A stretch of 64,000 bases of DNA, from the NCBI RefSeq assembly GCF_014189855.1, contig NZ_BJFN01000001.1, forward strand, positions 1,178,001 through 1,242,000, in the 5' to 3' direction. The position numbers and the translations under genes are program-made. The notes under the pieces are model-generated. The model worked only from the letters and a program-made list of their open reading frames with translations. It did no database searches and was not told the DNA's origin. The stretch comes from Buttiauxella sp. A111. Lineage in GTDB: Bacteria > Pseudomonadota > Gammaproteobacteria > Enterobacterales > Enterobacteriaceae. This document shows, piece by piece, positions 31,943 to 41,040 of this stretch; position 1 is the stretch's first letter, and the number at the start of each line of letters is the position of its first letter.

Positions 31943-32066
31943 TTTTTCCCTCACCCTAACCCTCTCCCAAAGGGAGAGGGAATAGTTCAGTTCTTTCCCC
32001 CCTATCCCTAGTTCAGCTCTTTTCCCCCTCTCCCTGGGGAGAGGGCTGGGGTGAGGGGGAAGAGCT
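31943..32066. repeat. GC-rich inverted repeat cluster between hemF and maeB
   Basis: CCCTCACCCTAACCCTCTCC then AAAGGGAGAGGG, and further CCCCCTCTCCCTGGGGAGAG followed by GGCTGGGGTGAGGGGG. Two hairpin units with GTTCAG direct repeats between them. It resembles the flank of the 39755-39960 repeat. It fills the junction of two converging genes and may act as a terminator. Confidence 0.7.
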
Positions 32067-32079
32067 AAAGGAAAAAGAG

Positions 32080-34359
32080 TTAAAGCGGAATCGTCTGCGC
32101 TTCTACAACCGCCAACGCCACCATATTCACAATACGACGAACAGACGCAATCGGTGTTAACACATGTACCGGTTTCGCCACACCCATCAATACCGGCCCA
32201 ACGGTAACCCCTTCCGAGCTGGAAACACGCAGTAAGTTGTAACTAATGCGCGCCGCTTCCACGTTCGGCATGATCAGGATATTTGCAGAACCTTTCAGTG
32301 GACTGTCTGGCATACGTTCGTTGCGAATACTTTCCACCAGCGCCGCATCACCATGCATTTCACCGTCGATTTCCAGATCAGGCGCACGTTCGCGAACCAT
32401 CTCCAGGGTTTTACGCATTTTGCAGGCGGCTTTGGAATCGGAAGAACCGTAGTTGGAATGCGACAACAGCGCGACTTTTGGCTCGATACCAAAACGACGC
32501 ACCGTTTCGGCGGCCAGCAGAGTGATTTCTGTCAGCTCTTCTGGTGACGGATCGTCATTCACGTAGGTATCAGCAATAAAGGTATTACCACTTGGCAGTA
32601 ACAGCGCATTCATCGCCCCTGCGGCTTTCACCCCTTCGCGATAACCAAACAGTTTTTCCAACACGCTAAAGTGTTCGTGATACTCACCGATGGTGCCGCA
32701 AATCATGGCATCCGCTTCACCACGATGCACCATGATAGCGCCGATAATCGTGGTATTGCTGATCACCGCACGCTGCGCTTGTTCCTGCGTGATACCGCGG
32801 CGTTTCATGATGTTGTAGTACTCATTCCAGTACTCTTTGAAACGCGGATCGGATTCGTTATTGACGATTTCGAAGTCTACGCCGGCACGCATTTGCAGGC
32901 CCAGTTTCTTCAGGCGCATCTCGATAACGGCAGGACGACCAATCAGAATAGGCTTCGCGAGGCCCAGGGTGATCAGCTCCTGAGTCGCATGCAGCACACG
33001 CGCCTCTTCACCTTCGGTCAGAACCACACGTTTAGGATCTTTACGCGCCTGGGAGAAAATAGGCTTCATAAACAAGTTAGTTTTGTATACGAACTCGGTC
33101 AGCTTCTCGCGATAGGCGTCGAAGTCCTTAATTGGGCGTGTTGCAACACCGGTATCCATGGCCGCTTTCGCAACGGCAGGGGCGATTTGCACAATCAAAC
33201 GTGGGTCGAAAGGTTTAGGAATCAGGTAATCAGGGCCGAAGGTCAGTTCTTCTTCGCCATAGGCAGAAGCCACCACATCGCTTTGCTCGGCATGAGCCAG
33301 TTCAGCAATAGCGTGAACCGCCGCCAGTTTCATCTCTTCGTTGATGGCCGTTGCGCCCACATCCAACGCGCCACGGAAGATGAACGGGAAGCACAGCACG
33401 TTGTTAACCTGGTTTGGAAAATCAGAACGTCCGGTACAGATAATGGCATCCGGGCGCACTTCTTTCGCCAACGGAGGTAGGATTTCAGGTTCTGGGTTCG
33501 CCAGCGCCAGAATCAGCGGCGAACGCGCCATTTTCTTGACCATCTCCTGGCTCATGGCTTTCGGGCCAGAACAACCGAGGAAGATGTCCGCACCTTCAAT
33601 CACTTCATCAAGCGTGCGCTTACCGTTATCTTCCACCGCGTACGCCGCTTTGGTTTCCGCCATGTTTTCTTCACGGCCTTTGTAGATAACGCCTTTTGAG
33701 TCGCAGACCACGATGTTGTGTTTCTGGATACCCAGCTGTACCAGCAGGTTCATACAGGCGATTGCAGAAGCTCCCGCACCTGAAACCACCAGACGGACAT
33801 CAGAAATATTTTTCTCAACCACGCGCAGGCCATTTAGCACCGCCGCAGTACAGATGATGGCAGTCCCGTGCTGATCGTCATGGAACACAGGAATATTCAT
33901 GCGTTCGCGCAGTTTTTTCTCGATGTAGAAACACTCTGGAGCTTTGATATCTTCTAAGTTGATGCCGCCAAAGGTCGGTTCGAGTGCAGCAATAACGTCA
34001 ATCAGCTTGTCCGGGTCCATTTCGTCGACTTCGATATCGAACACGTCAATACCGGCAAATTTCTTGAACAGAACGCCTTTACCTTCCATCACTGGCTTGC
34101 CTGCCAGCGCGCCGATATTACCCAGCCCAAGCACTGCGGTGCCGTTAGAAATCACACCAACAAGGTTGCCACGCGCGGTGTATTTGTAGGCTGCAAGAGG
34201 ATCTTTTTCTATCTCAAGACAAGGTGCCGCAACACCCGGAGAGTAGGCCAATGCCAGGTCACGTTGAGTGGCGAGAGGCTTGGTTGGGGATACCTGAATT
34301 TTTCCGGGAATGGGGAATTCATGGAAATCGAGGGCACTTTGCTTCAGTTGTTCATCCAT
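32080..34359 (-). CDS. maeB: NADP-dependent malic enzyme MaeB
   Basis: 759 residues: an N-terminal malic enzyme domain (about 1-420) fused to a C-terminal phosphotransacetylase-like regulatory domain (about 430-759). Malate is converted to pyruvate and CO2 with NADPH. Seen: [15 protein letters not shown] near residue 40, the NADP-binding [13 protein letters not shown] (about 192) and DDQHGTAII. The fusion lets acetyl-CoA inhibit the enzyme in E. coli. AAGGAACG precedes the ATG. Confidence 0.97.
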   Translation of the reverse strand: MDEQLKQSALDFHEFPIPGKIQVSPTKPLATQRDLALAYSPGVAAPCLEIEKDPLAAYKYTARGNLVGVISNGTAVLGLGNIGALAGKPVMEGKGVLFKKFAGIDVFDIEVDEMDPDKLIDVIAALEPTFGGINLEDIKAPECFYIEKKLRERMNIPVFHDDQHGTAIICTAAVLNGLRVVEKNISDVRLVVSGAGASAIACMNLLVQLGIQKHNIVVCDSKGVIYKGREENMAETKAAYAVEDNGKRTLDEVIEGADIFLGCSGPKAMSQEMVKKMARSPLILALANPEPEILPPLAKEVRPDAIICTGRSDFPNQVNNVLCFPFIFRGALDVGATAINEEMKLAAVHAIAELAHAEQSDVVASAYGEEELTFGPDYLIPKPFDPRLIVQIAPAVAKAAMDTGVATRPIKDFDAYREKLTEFVYKTNLFMKPIFSQARKDPKRVVLTEGEEARVLHATQELITLGLAKPILIGRPAVIEMRLKKLGLQMRAGVDFEIVNNESDPRFKEYWNEYYNIMKRRGITQEQAQRAVISNTTIIGAIMVHRGEADAMICGTIGEYHEHFSVLEKLFGYREGVKAAGAMNALLLPSGNTFIADTYVNDDPSPEELTEITLLAAETVRRFGIEPKVALLSHSNYGSSDSKAACKMRKTLEMVRERAPDLEIDGEMHGDAALVESIRNERMPDSPLKGSANILIMPNVEAARISYNLLRVSSSEGVTVGPVLMGVAKPVHVLTPIASVRRIVNMVALAVVEAQTIPL

Positions 34360-34563
34360 TTCTTCGTTCCTTTCTTATTACTCTCAAGGGTCAACAGGGT
34401 CTTGGTAAGGCCACGTAGTATCACGCTTGCGCGCGTTCTAAACTTTGAACATCGCCATACTATCAGCAACGTCTGGCAAAAATGTTAGGGAATCAGAGAG
34501 ACTATGTTACCCGTCATTAACAACATTACCATGCCTATCTGCTATGCTTTTTAGTTATGCCAA

Positions 34564-34579
34564 CGATGAATTTTCATCG
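34564..34579. repeat. short inverted repeat upstream of talA
   Basis: CGATGAA-TT-TTCATCG, seven-base arms, in the 330-bp region between maeB and talA. The rest of the region has promoter-like AT-rich sequence and the mini-ERIC but no gene. Confidence 0.4.
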
Positions 34580-34615
34580 CGAGCAACATGGAGCACTCAA
34601 GTAACCATTTGTATT

Positions 34616-34675
34616 TATACCCAAATAATTCAAGTTGCAGCCAACGCAACTGCAACTTGATGTATGACGGGTATA
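34616..34675. repeat. 60-bp internally deleted ERIC upstream of talA
   Basis: It starts TATACCCAAATAATTCAAGT and ends with ATGTATGACGGGTATA as ERIC elements do, but the central 67 bp are missing. The remaining arms TTCAAGTTGCAG and TGCAACTTGATG pair around CCAACGCAAC to give a long hairpin. It ends 14 bp before the talA ATG, next to its ribosome site. Confidence 0.85.
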
Positions 34676-34689
34676 TCAAGGAGATAGTC

Positions 34690-35640
34690 ATGAGTCAGTT
34701 AGACGGTATCAAGAAATTCACTACAGTTGTCGCCGACAGCGGCGATATCGAATCTATTCGTCACTACCAACCCATCGATGCAACAACCAACCCCTCGTTA
34801 TTACTGAAAGCGGCAGGTTTAGCGCATTACCAAACACTCATCGATGATGCCATTGCTTATGGCAAACAACGCGGCGGTAACCAGGAAGAGCAAGTTGCCC
34901 AAGCCTGCGACAAACTGGCCGTTAACTTTGGTGCTGAAATTCTGAAAAGCATTCCTGGACGCGTCTCGACGGAAGTAGACGCCCGCCTCTCTTTTGACAA
35001 AGAGAAAAGCATCGCGAAAGCCCGCCATTTGATTGCGCTGTATGAAGAACTTGGCATTGATAAGTCGAGAGTGCTTATCAAACTGGCCTCCACCTGGGAA
35101 GGTATTCGTGCCGCTGAACAGCTGCAAAAAGAAGGTATCGACTGCAACCTGACGCTCCTGTTCTCCTTTGCCCAGGCGCGCGCTTGTGCCGAAGCCGGTG
35201 TGTTCCTGATTTCACCGTTCGTTGGCCGTATCTACGACTGGTATCAGGCACGCAAACCGATGGACCCGTATGTCGTTGAAGAAGATCCGGGCGTCAAATC
35301 GGTGCGCAATATCTATGATTACTTTAAGCAGCATAATTACAGCACCATCGTGATGGGCGCGAGTTTCCGCCGCACTGAACAAATACTGGCGTTGGTGGGC
35401 TGCGACCGCCTGACAATTGCACCAAACCTGTTGCAGCAGCTTCAGGAAAGCGAAGAACCGGTAATACGTAAACTCATCCCAGGTTCGCAGGGGTTCCGCC
35501 GCCCTGAACCGATTAGCGAAGCAGAATTCCGCTGGGAACATAATCAGGACCCTATGGCGGTAGAAAAACTGGCTGAGGGCATTCGCCTGTTCGCCATTGA
35601 TCAACGAAAACTGGAAGATTTACTCGCCGCCAAACTTTGA
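34690..35640 (+). CDS. talA: transaldolase A
   Basis: A 316-residue enzyme of the non-oxidative pentose phosphate pathway, exchanging a three-carbon unit between sedoheptulose 7-phosphate and glyceraldehyde 3-phosphate. The Schiff-base lysine is Lys131 in [12 protein letters not shown]; Asp17-region VVADSGD and [12 protein letters not shown] are conserved. The ATG at 34690 with AAGGAG is the family start; in-frame codons back to 34588 run through the mini-ERIC and are rejected. Paired with tktB 21 bp downstream, as in E. coli where the pair is RpoS-induced. Confidence 0.97.
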   Translation: MSQLDGIKKFTTVVADSGDIESIRHYQPIDATTNPSLLLKAAGLAHYQTLIDDAIAYGKQRGGNQEEQVAQACDKLAVNFGAEILKSIPGRVSTEVDARLSFDKEKSIAKARHLIALYEELGIDKSRVLIKLASTWEGIRAAEQLQKEGIDCNLTLLFSFAQARACAEAGVFLISPFVGRIYDWYQARKPMDPYVVEEDPGVKSVRNIYDYFKQHNYSTIVMGASFRRTEQILALVGCDRLTIAPNLLQQLQESEEPVIRKLIPGSQGFRRPEPISEAEFRWEHNQDPMAVEKLAEGIRLFAIDQRKLEDLLAAKL

Positions 35641-35661
35641 ACGACAACCACGGAGTGAAAC

Positions 35662-37659
35662 ATGTCATCTCGTAAAGAGCTTGCTAATGCCATTCGTGCC
35701 CTGAGTATGGACGCGGTACAAAAAGCGAATTCAGGCCACCCTGGCGCACCGATGGGAATGGCAGATATTGCCGAAGTGTTATGGAACGACTTCCTGCACC
35801 ATAACCCTACGAACCCCACATGGGCTGATCGGGACAGATTTGTTCTTTCCAACGGTCACGCCTCGATGCTGCTCTACAGCCTGTTGCATCTGAGCGGGTA
35901 TGACTTACCGATGTCGGAGTTAAAAAACTTCCGCCAGCTTCACTCCAAAACCCCTGGTCATCCCGAAATGGGTTATACCCCTGGCGTGGAAACCACCACG
36001 GGGCCACTCGGCCAGGGGCTTGCCAATGCTGTCGGCATGGCCATTGCTGAACGCACACTTGGGGCGCAATTTAACCGCCCCAATCATGAAATTGTCGATC
36101 ACTTTACCTATGTATTTATGGGTGACGGCTGCCTGATGGAAGGTATATCCCACGAGGCTTGTTCTCTTGCCGGCACGCTCGGTCTTGGCAAACTCATCGG
36201 CTTCTATGACCACAATGGCATCTCAATTGATGGTGAAACCGATGGCTGGTTTACCGACGATACCGCCAAACGCTTTGAGGCTTATCACTGGCATGTGGTG
36301 CATGAAATTGACGGCCACGACCCCGAAGCATTGAAAAAAGCGATTCAGGAAGCGCAAAGCGTCAAAGATAAACCGTCGCTAATTATTTGCCGCACCGTCA
36401 TCGGTTTTGGCTCGCCAAATAAAGCCGGTAAAGAAGAGGCACACGGTGCTCCTCTTGGTGAGCAGGAAGTCGCACTCGCCCGCAAACAACTCGGCTGGAA
36501 CTATCCGGCGTTTGAAATCCCGAAAGAGATTTATCACGCCTGGGATGCCAAAGAGAAAGGCGAGCAAGCCGAAGCGGTCTGGAATGATAAATTTGCCGCC
36601 TATGCGAAAGAGAATCCCGAACTTGCTGCTGAATTTACCCGCCGGATGCACGGTGAATTGCCCGAAGACTGGCAGGAAACCACGCAAAAATTCATTGAGA
36701 AATTGCAGGCTAATCCGGAAAAAATTGCGACTCGTAAAGCCTCGCAAAACGCGCTCAATGCCTATGGCCCAAGTTTGCCCGAATTGTTAGGCGGTTCTGC
36801 CGATTTGGCTCCGAGCAATCTGACCATCTGGAAAGAATCCAAATCCATTAAAGAGGACATCGCCGGGAATTACATTCACTACGGCGTGCGCGAATTCGGT
36901 ATGACGGCTATTGCCAACGGGATTGCCCATCATGGCGGATTTGTTCCGTATACCGCCACATTCCTGATGTTTGTGGAATACGCGCGTAATGCGGCGCGTA
37001 TGGCGGCATTAATGAAGGCCAGGCAAATCATGGTGTATACCCACGATTCGATTGGTCTTGGCGAAGATGGCCCTACGCATCAGGCGGTTGAACAACTGGC
37101 CAGCCTGCGCATGACCCCTAACTTCAGTACCTGGCGGCCTTGCGACCAGGTCGAAGCCGCAGTGGCATGGAAAACAGCAATCGAGCGCCATAACGGCCCT
37201 ACGGCGCTGATTCTTTCACGCCAGAACCTCGCACAAATGGAACGCACTCCAGAACAAGTCAGTGCCATTAGTCGCGGGGGCTATATTCTCAAAGACAGTG
37301 ACGGCACGCCGGATGTCATTCTGATCGCAACCGGGTCTGAGATGGAAATCACGGTACTGGCGGCGGATAAGCTCACAGCCGAAGGCCACAAAGTGCGCGT
37401 GGTTTCGCTGCCTTCCACTGATATTTTTGATGCGCAGGACGAAGCGTATCGGGAGTCTGTTTTGCCTTCAGATATTACCGCGCGCGTGGCAGTCGAAGCG
37501 AGTATTGCGGATTACTGGTACAAATATGTCGGCCTGAAAGGGGCGATTGTCGGCATGACGACTTACGGTGAATCAGCGCCCGCCGATAAGCTGTTCCCGT
37601 TCTTTGGCTTTACCACCGAGAATGTGGTAGCGAAAGCGAAGAAGGTTTTAGGGGTTTAG
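35662..37659 (+). CDS. tktB: transketolase B
   Basis: A 665-residue thiamine-diphosphate enzyme moving two-carbon ketol units between sugar phosphates. The ThDP/Mg site [16 protein letters not shown] (about 151-166) and the following HNGISIDG are intact. The Pyr domain shows [13 protein letters not shown] with the catalytic Glu. ATG with ACGGAGTG upstream. Co-transcribed with talA. It corresponds to the minor, stationary-phase isozyme of E. coli. Confidence 0.96.
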   Translation: MSSRKELANAIRALSMDAVQKANSGHPGAPMGMADIAEVLWNDFLHHNPTNPTWADRDRFVLSNGHASMLLYSLLHLSGYDLPMSELKNFRQLHSKTPGHPEMGYTPGVETTTGPLGQGLANAVGMAIAERTLGAQFNRPNHEIVDHFTYVFMGDGCLMEGISHEACSLAGTLGLGKLIGFYDHNGISIDGETDGWFTDDTAKRFEAYHWHVVHEIDGHDPEALKKAIQEAQSVKDKPSLIICRTVIGFGSPNKAGKEEAHGAPLGEQEVALARKQLGWNYPAFEIPKEIYHAWDAKEKGEQAEAVWNDKFAAYAKENPELAAEFTRRMHGELPEDWQETTQKFIEKLQANPEKIATRKASQNALNAYGPSLPELLGGSADLAPSNLTIWKESKSIKEDIAGNYIHYGVREFGMTAIANGIAHHGGFVPYTATFLMFVEYARNAARMAALMKARQIMVYTHDSIGLGEDGPTHQAVEQLASLRMTPNFSTWRPCDQVEAAVAWKTAIERHNGPTALILSRQNLAQMERTPEQVSAISRGGYILKDSDGTPDVILIATGSEMEITVLAADKLTAEGHKVRVVSLPSTDIFDAQDEAYRESVLPSDITARVAVEASIADYWYKYVGLKGAIVGMTTYGESAPADKLFPFFGFTTENVVAKAKKVLGV

Positions 37660-37675
37660 AAGATAAAACGAACGT

Positions 37676-37804
37676 CATAGCTGGCCTGGCGTTATCGTTG
37701 CAGCCAGTTTGGTCACGGACAGCGCGCAAGAACCGGAGCGTACACAAAGTACGTGAGGATTCTGAGCACTGCCCGGGGCCAGAATGGCAAATAAGATAGC
37801 CAGG
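37676..37804. repeat. intergenic repeat family, copy B
   Basis: Shares about 75 of 95 central bases with 27313-27437 in the same orientation, including AGCGCGCAAGAACCGGAGCG, AAAGTACGTGAGGATT and TGAGCACTGCCCGGGGCCAG. Its ends are inverted copies: CCTGGCGTTATC near the left and GATAGCCAGG at the right. It lies between the convergent tktB and ypfG. Confidence 0.75.
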
Positions 37805-37805
37805 A

Positions 37806-38849
37806 TTACTTAGTCACCCATAACGTTGGCCACGACGCACTAGAATTCCACTCATCACAAGTCGGCTCTTCAGCATATCGCACCAGGCGAAAACGTTGCC
37901 CATCAAAACGCCAGCGTGTCGCGACGCCGCAATCCCCGATTCCGCGCCCTTTCGCAAGCGTGGTCAGTTCTTTATTGGTTTCATCGTATCCGGCGTTCAT
38001 CAGTTCAAGTTCGGTGTTACCGCTTCCTGGCGTAAACGGCAGTTTCAGACGGATTTGCCGCGCCGCGAACGGCTTCTGGCGGGATACCACCCACGCGAGA
38101 TCGACAATATTGTAAGCTCCTGCCTCACAGCCAATCATCAGCAGGGCTTTGTCGTCACTGAGGGCAAATACGCGGACTTCCCGGCGAGCGGGATCTAACG
38201 AACACTGGCTGCTGCTCATGCGCCAGGTGCCGTAATCCATCAAGTCGTTTAGTTCCTCTTGCGTCAGCGGCGTCGGTGTTGGGTTAGTCAGCTTAACGGC
38301 TTTCAGTGGGGGGGCTGGCGGTACACTAAGAGGGGGTTCATCGCCTTTTTTGACCCACGCAGTTTCACTGCCCACTCGCTGTTGCTGACTGTCAATAAAC
38401 AGCAACGACGCTTTCAGTCCGCTGAGCGAGATATTTCCTTTCCCTTCTTTGAGGGTAATGGCACCCGCGTTGACGACTTTATCGAGAAAACCATTAATCG
38501 CATCGGCATCGCCGGTTTTGAGGTGATGGGGAGTGACCTGCCATTTTGTCAGATCCAACATCAGCGGTTCGCCATCGACCAACAGATGTGGAGCAATCGG
38601 CGGCGCTTTCATGTCAGTGGCGGTCATGTTGCCTAAATCAATTCTCAATGACGCATCGGTATGCGCACCGGCGCTACGAGTCAGCGTCATGACAAGGCCT
38701 TGATGCAGCCCAGTGTTACGGGCCGAACAAAAATTTTGGTTATTGCAGGTAACTTGCCAGTCAGAAAACGATTTTTGTGCCGCTGCCGCGAAAGCGGAGT
38801 TCGCTATAAAGAATAAAAAGAGAAACAGCGATTCTTTGCGCAGAAGCAT
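37806..38849 (-). CDS. ypfG: YpfG, DUF1176 periplasmic protein
   Basis: A 347-residue protein with a signal peptide (LFLFLFFIANSAFAAA). It matches YpfG (DUF1176) of E. coli in length and ends GIGDCGVATRWRFDGQRFRL followed by VRYAEEPTCDEW, with two or more conserved cysteine pairs. ATG at 38849 gives the usual length; GTG at 38858 with AGGA three bases upstream is possible. Function unknown. Confidence 0.88.
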   Translation of the reverse strand: MLLRKESLFLFLFFIANSAFAAAAQKSFSDWQVTCNNQNFCSARNTGLHQGLVMTLTRSAGAHTDASLRIDLGNMTATDMKAPPIAPHLLVDGEPLMLDLTKWQVTPHHLKTGDADAINGFLDKVVNAGAITLKEGKGNISLSGLKASLLFIDSQQQRVGSETAWVKKGDEPPLSVPPAPPLKAVKLTNPTPTPLTQEELNDLMDYGTWRMSSSQCSLDPARREVRVFALSDDKALLMIGCEAGAYNIVDLAWVVSRQKPFAARQIRLKLPFTPGSGNTELELMNAGYDETNKELTTLAKGRGIGDCGVATRWRFDGQRFRLVRYAEEPTCDEWNSSASWPTLWVTK

Positions 38850-38944
38850 TGGCGACACATATCCTGAGAAGACGAAGAGAAAAAATGTACGAAATGTGGC
38901 GATATCTTCGTCTGGTTAAGGTTTGCACTCAATCGGAATTGTCG

Positions 38945-39071
38945 GATACCCTTCATACTTCAAGTTGTGGGGGCGTTGGCTGCACTCACTCACCCCAGTC
39001 ACTTACTCAAGTAAGCTCCTGGGGACTCCTGAGCTTGCCGCCTACCCACAACTCGAATTATCTTGGGTATA
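38945..39071. repeat. ERIC element (127 bp), reverse orientation
   Basis: It runs from GATACCCTTCATACTTCAAG to AATTATCTTGGGTATA and contains CTCACCCCAGTCACTTACT, the complement of the ERIC core. The length is 127 bp. It lies between nudK and ypfG. Confidence 0.93.
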
Positions 39072-39101
39072 ATAAACATAACCAATTGAATATAAATGAC
39101 T

Positions 39102-39677
39102 CTATGACATAAACCCGCGTAGCTGTAGTTGCTGTAACAGAATGACCGTTTTTCCATCACGAATTTCCCCCTTTGCTACCATTTCCATCACCTGCCTGAA
39201 AGGTAACTCGAGCACATCGATATCTTCATCATCAATCCCGCCACCCGCGTTATCGCGTTGAGCGTCACTGTATTCCGCCATATAGAAATGAATGAGCTCG
39301 GTGACACCGCCCGGCGACATATACAGCTCGAATAATTTTTCGACGTCCCCAACTTCGTAACCTGTTTCTTCAATCGCTTCTTTACGCGCGCAAATTTCTG
39401 GCTCATCCGCATCCAACAGTCCGGCACAGGCTTCAATCAACATACCGTCGGCATTACCGTTGACCCACGTCGCAACCCGGAACTGGCGCGTCAGCACTAC
39501 GGTTTGTTTCTCACGGTTATAGAGCAGGATCGTGGCACCGTTACCCCGGTCATACACTTCTCGTTTATGACGGATAGCTTCGGCTTCGTTACGGTATAAA
39601 TCGTAGGTGATATTACGCAGGATGAAGTAGTTATCTGAGAGGATTTTATCTTTGATGACTTCAATTTTGACCGACAT
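39102..39677 (-). CDS. nudK: GDP-mannose pyrophosphatase NudK
   Basis: A 191-residue Nudix hydrolase, the same length as E. coli NudK. The Nudix box is [20 protein letters not shown] followed by GYEVG, with Lys where the general consensus has Arg, as in E. coli NudK. The family insert [16 protein letters not shown] follows. It cleaves GDP-mannose and related sugar nucleotides. GGAGACGGT precedes the ATG. Confidence 0.95.
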   Translation of the reverse strand: MSVKIEVIKDKILSDNYFILRNITYDLYRNEAEAIRHKREVYDRGNGATILLYNREKQTVVLTRQFRVATWVNGNADGMLIEACAGLLDADEPEICARKEAIEETGYEVGDVEKLFELYMSPGGVTELIHFYMAEYSDAQRDNAGGGIDDEDIDVLELPFRQVMEMVAKGEIRDGKTVILLQQLQLRGFMS

Positions 39678-39754
39678 ACCGTCTCCACAGTGAGTTAGGG
39701 GAGTCGGTAATCATAGGCGTGCAGGTTGTTTTTGTCGCGAATTTTTGCGACTGA

Positions 39755-39960
39755 TGCCCTTTGCCCTCACCCCGGCCCTCTCCCACAGGGAGAGGGGGAA
39801 AGGCAGGGAGAAAACAGTCTCTTCACCCTCAGCAGGCTCCGACCAGCTCCCTTCTCCCTCAGGAAGAGGGGGAAAGGCAGGGAGAAAACAGTCTCTTCAC
39901 CCTCAACAGGCTCCGGTCTGATCCCTTCTCCCTCAGGGAGAAGGTTAGGATGAGGGTGGT
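39755..39960. repeat. 74-bp tandem repeat within a GC-rich hairpin region
   Basis: Two direct units, about 39791-39864 and 39865-39938, each containing AGAGGGGGAAAGGCAGGGAG, AAAACAGTCTCTTCACCCTC and CAGGCTCCG. Flanks are CCCTCACCCCGGCCCTCTCC and TTCTCCCTCAGGGAGAAGG. It is open in one plus frame but has no start context or protein-like content. It fills the gap between nudK and napC. Confidence 0.8.
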
Positions 39961-39967
39961 TTAACGG

Positions 39968-40570
39968 TCAGAAACCGTTCTTCACTTCGCTCATATCCGG
40001 CAACTTATGCGCAATCCCCTTATGGCAATCCACACAGGTTTGCCCGTCTTTGACCGCTTTATCATGCATTTTTGCCGCGACGGTTTTCTGGGCGGTAAAA
40101 TCCATGTAATCAAAGTTATGGCAATTCCGACACTCTTGCGAGTTGTTGTTTTTCATCCTGCGCCACTCGTTTTGCGCCATCTCAAGTCGATGGTCATTAA
40201 ACTTTTGTGGCGTATCGATGATGCCAAACGCTTTGGCATACAACTCTTTACTGGCCTGAATTTTACGTACCATTTTCGGTACCCATTCATGCGGAACGTG
40301 GCAATCCGGGCAGGTGGCACGCACGCCGCTACGGTTGTTGTAATGCACGGTCTGCATATACTCCTCGTAGACATTGGCGCGCATTTCATGACAGCCGATA
40401 CAAAATTCCTCGCGGTTAGTCATCTCCATGCCGGTGTTAAAACCGCCCCAGAAAATAATCCCACCAGCGAAGCCAATCAGCAGTAACGTGCCCAGCGCCA
40501 GACGGCTTGGGCGACGCCACCACTGCCATATACGTCGGATGATGCCTGGTTTACGGGTTGATTTATCCAT
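39968..40570 (-). CDS. napC: membrane tetrahaem cytochrome NapC
   Basis: A 200-residue NapC/NirT cytochrome with one N-terminal membrane helix (about 22-42, LALGTLLLIGFAGGIIFWGG). Four CXXCH haem sites are visible: CIGCH, CPDCH, CRNCH and CVDCH. It oxidises quinol and passes electrons to NapB/NapA in the periplasm. Last gene of napFDABC; its ATG is 8 bp from the napB stop. With napG and napH absent, NapC is the only quinol link in this operon. Confidence 0.97.
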   Translation of the reverse strand: MDKSTRKPGIIRRIWQWWRRPSRLALGTLLLIGFAGGIIFWGGFNTGMEMTNREEFCIGCHEMRANVYEEYMQTVHYNNRSGVRATCPDCHVPHEWVPKMVRKIQASKELYAKAFGIIDTPQKFNDHRLEMAQNEWRRMKNNNSQECRNCHNFDYMDFTAQKTVAAKMHDKAVKDGQTCVDCHKGIAHKLPDMSEVKNGF

Positions 40571-40578
40571 AATGGCCT

Positions 40579-41028
40579 CTAGTTTCCAAAGCCTTTAGAC
40601 GGCGTGAATGTGTTCTCGACAATCGGAGCCGCATCGGTTTGAGGAACATGGCATTGCAGGCAGAAATAGCGGCGCGGTGCGACGTTGGAAAGCACTTTGC
40701 CATCACTATCCATAAAGTGCGTCGGGCTTACGCGCGGCGCGCCTGTTGTGCGGTAATGTTCAACGCCGTGGCATTGCAGACAACGGTTGGTATTTTTGCT
40801 CACCTGGTAACCGTCGACACTGTGCGGGACAAGTGGCGGCTGGTTAACATAGTTCAGCGCCATACGCCCCTGCTGTTTCGGCATATGTACCGAGCCTTCC
40901 GGCGTGCCAGACACTTCAGGAGACTGCGTCAGATCAGCACCGCTCGTGGCCCACAACGCCCCACTCACCAGCAGCGTAAACGCCGCTATCCATTGAAAGA
41001 ATGTCTTGGTCAGGATGGTTTTTTTCAT
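40579..41028 (-). CDS. napB: periplasmic dihaem cytochrome NapB
   Basis: A 149-residue small subunit of periplasmic nitrate reductase, with signal peptide (FFQWIAAFTLLVSGALWA) and two haem sites CLQCHG and CLQCHV. It transfers electrons from NapC to NapA. GGGGATAA precedes the ATG; 12 bp lie between napA and napB. In E. coli napG and napH are located between napA and napB. Confidence 0.97.
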   Translation of the reverse strand: MKKTILTKTFFQWIAAFTLLVSGALWATSGADLTQSPEVSGTPEGSVHMPKQQGRMALNYVNQPPLVPHSVDGYQVSKNTNRCLQCHGVEHYRTTGAPRVSPTHFMDSDGKVLSNVAPRRYFCLQCHVPQTDAAPIVENTFTPSKGFGN

Positions 41029-41040
41029 GATGTTATCCCC

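Noticed and set aside
39755-39960. CRISPR array at the tandem repeat
   Set aside because: There are only two adjoining units of 74 bp with no unique spacers and no cas genes in the window.
39726-39964. Plus-strand open frames of 67-75 codons over the 74-bp repeat
   Set aside because: Repetitive, Pro/Gly/Arg-rich, with no ribosome site; explained by the tandem repeat.
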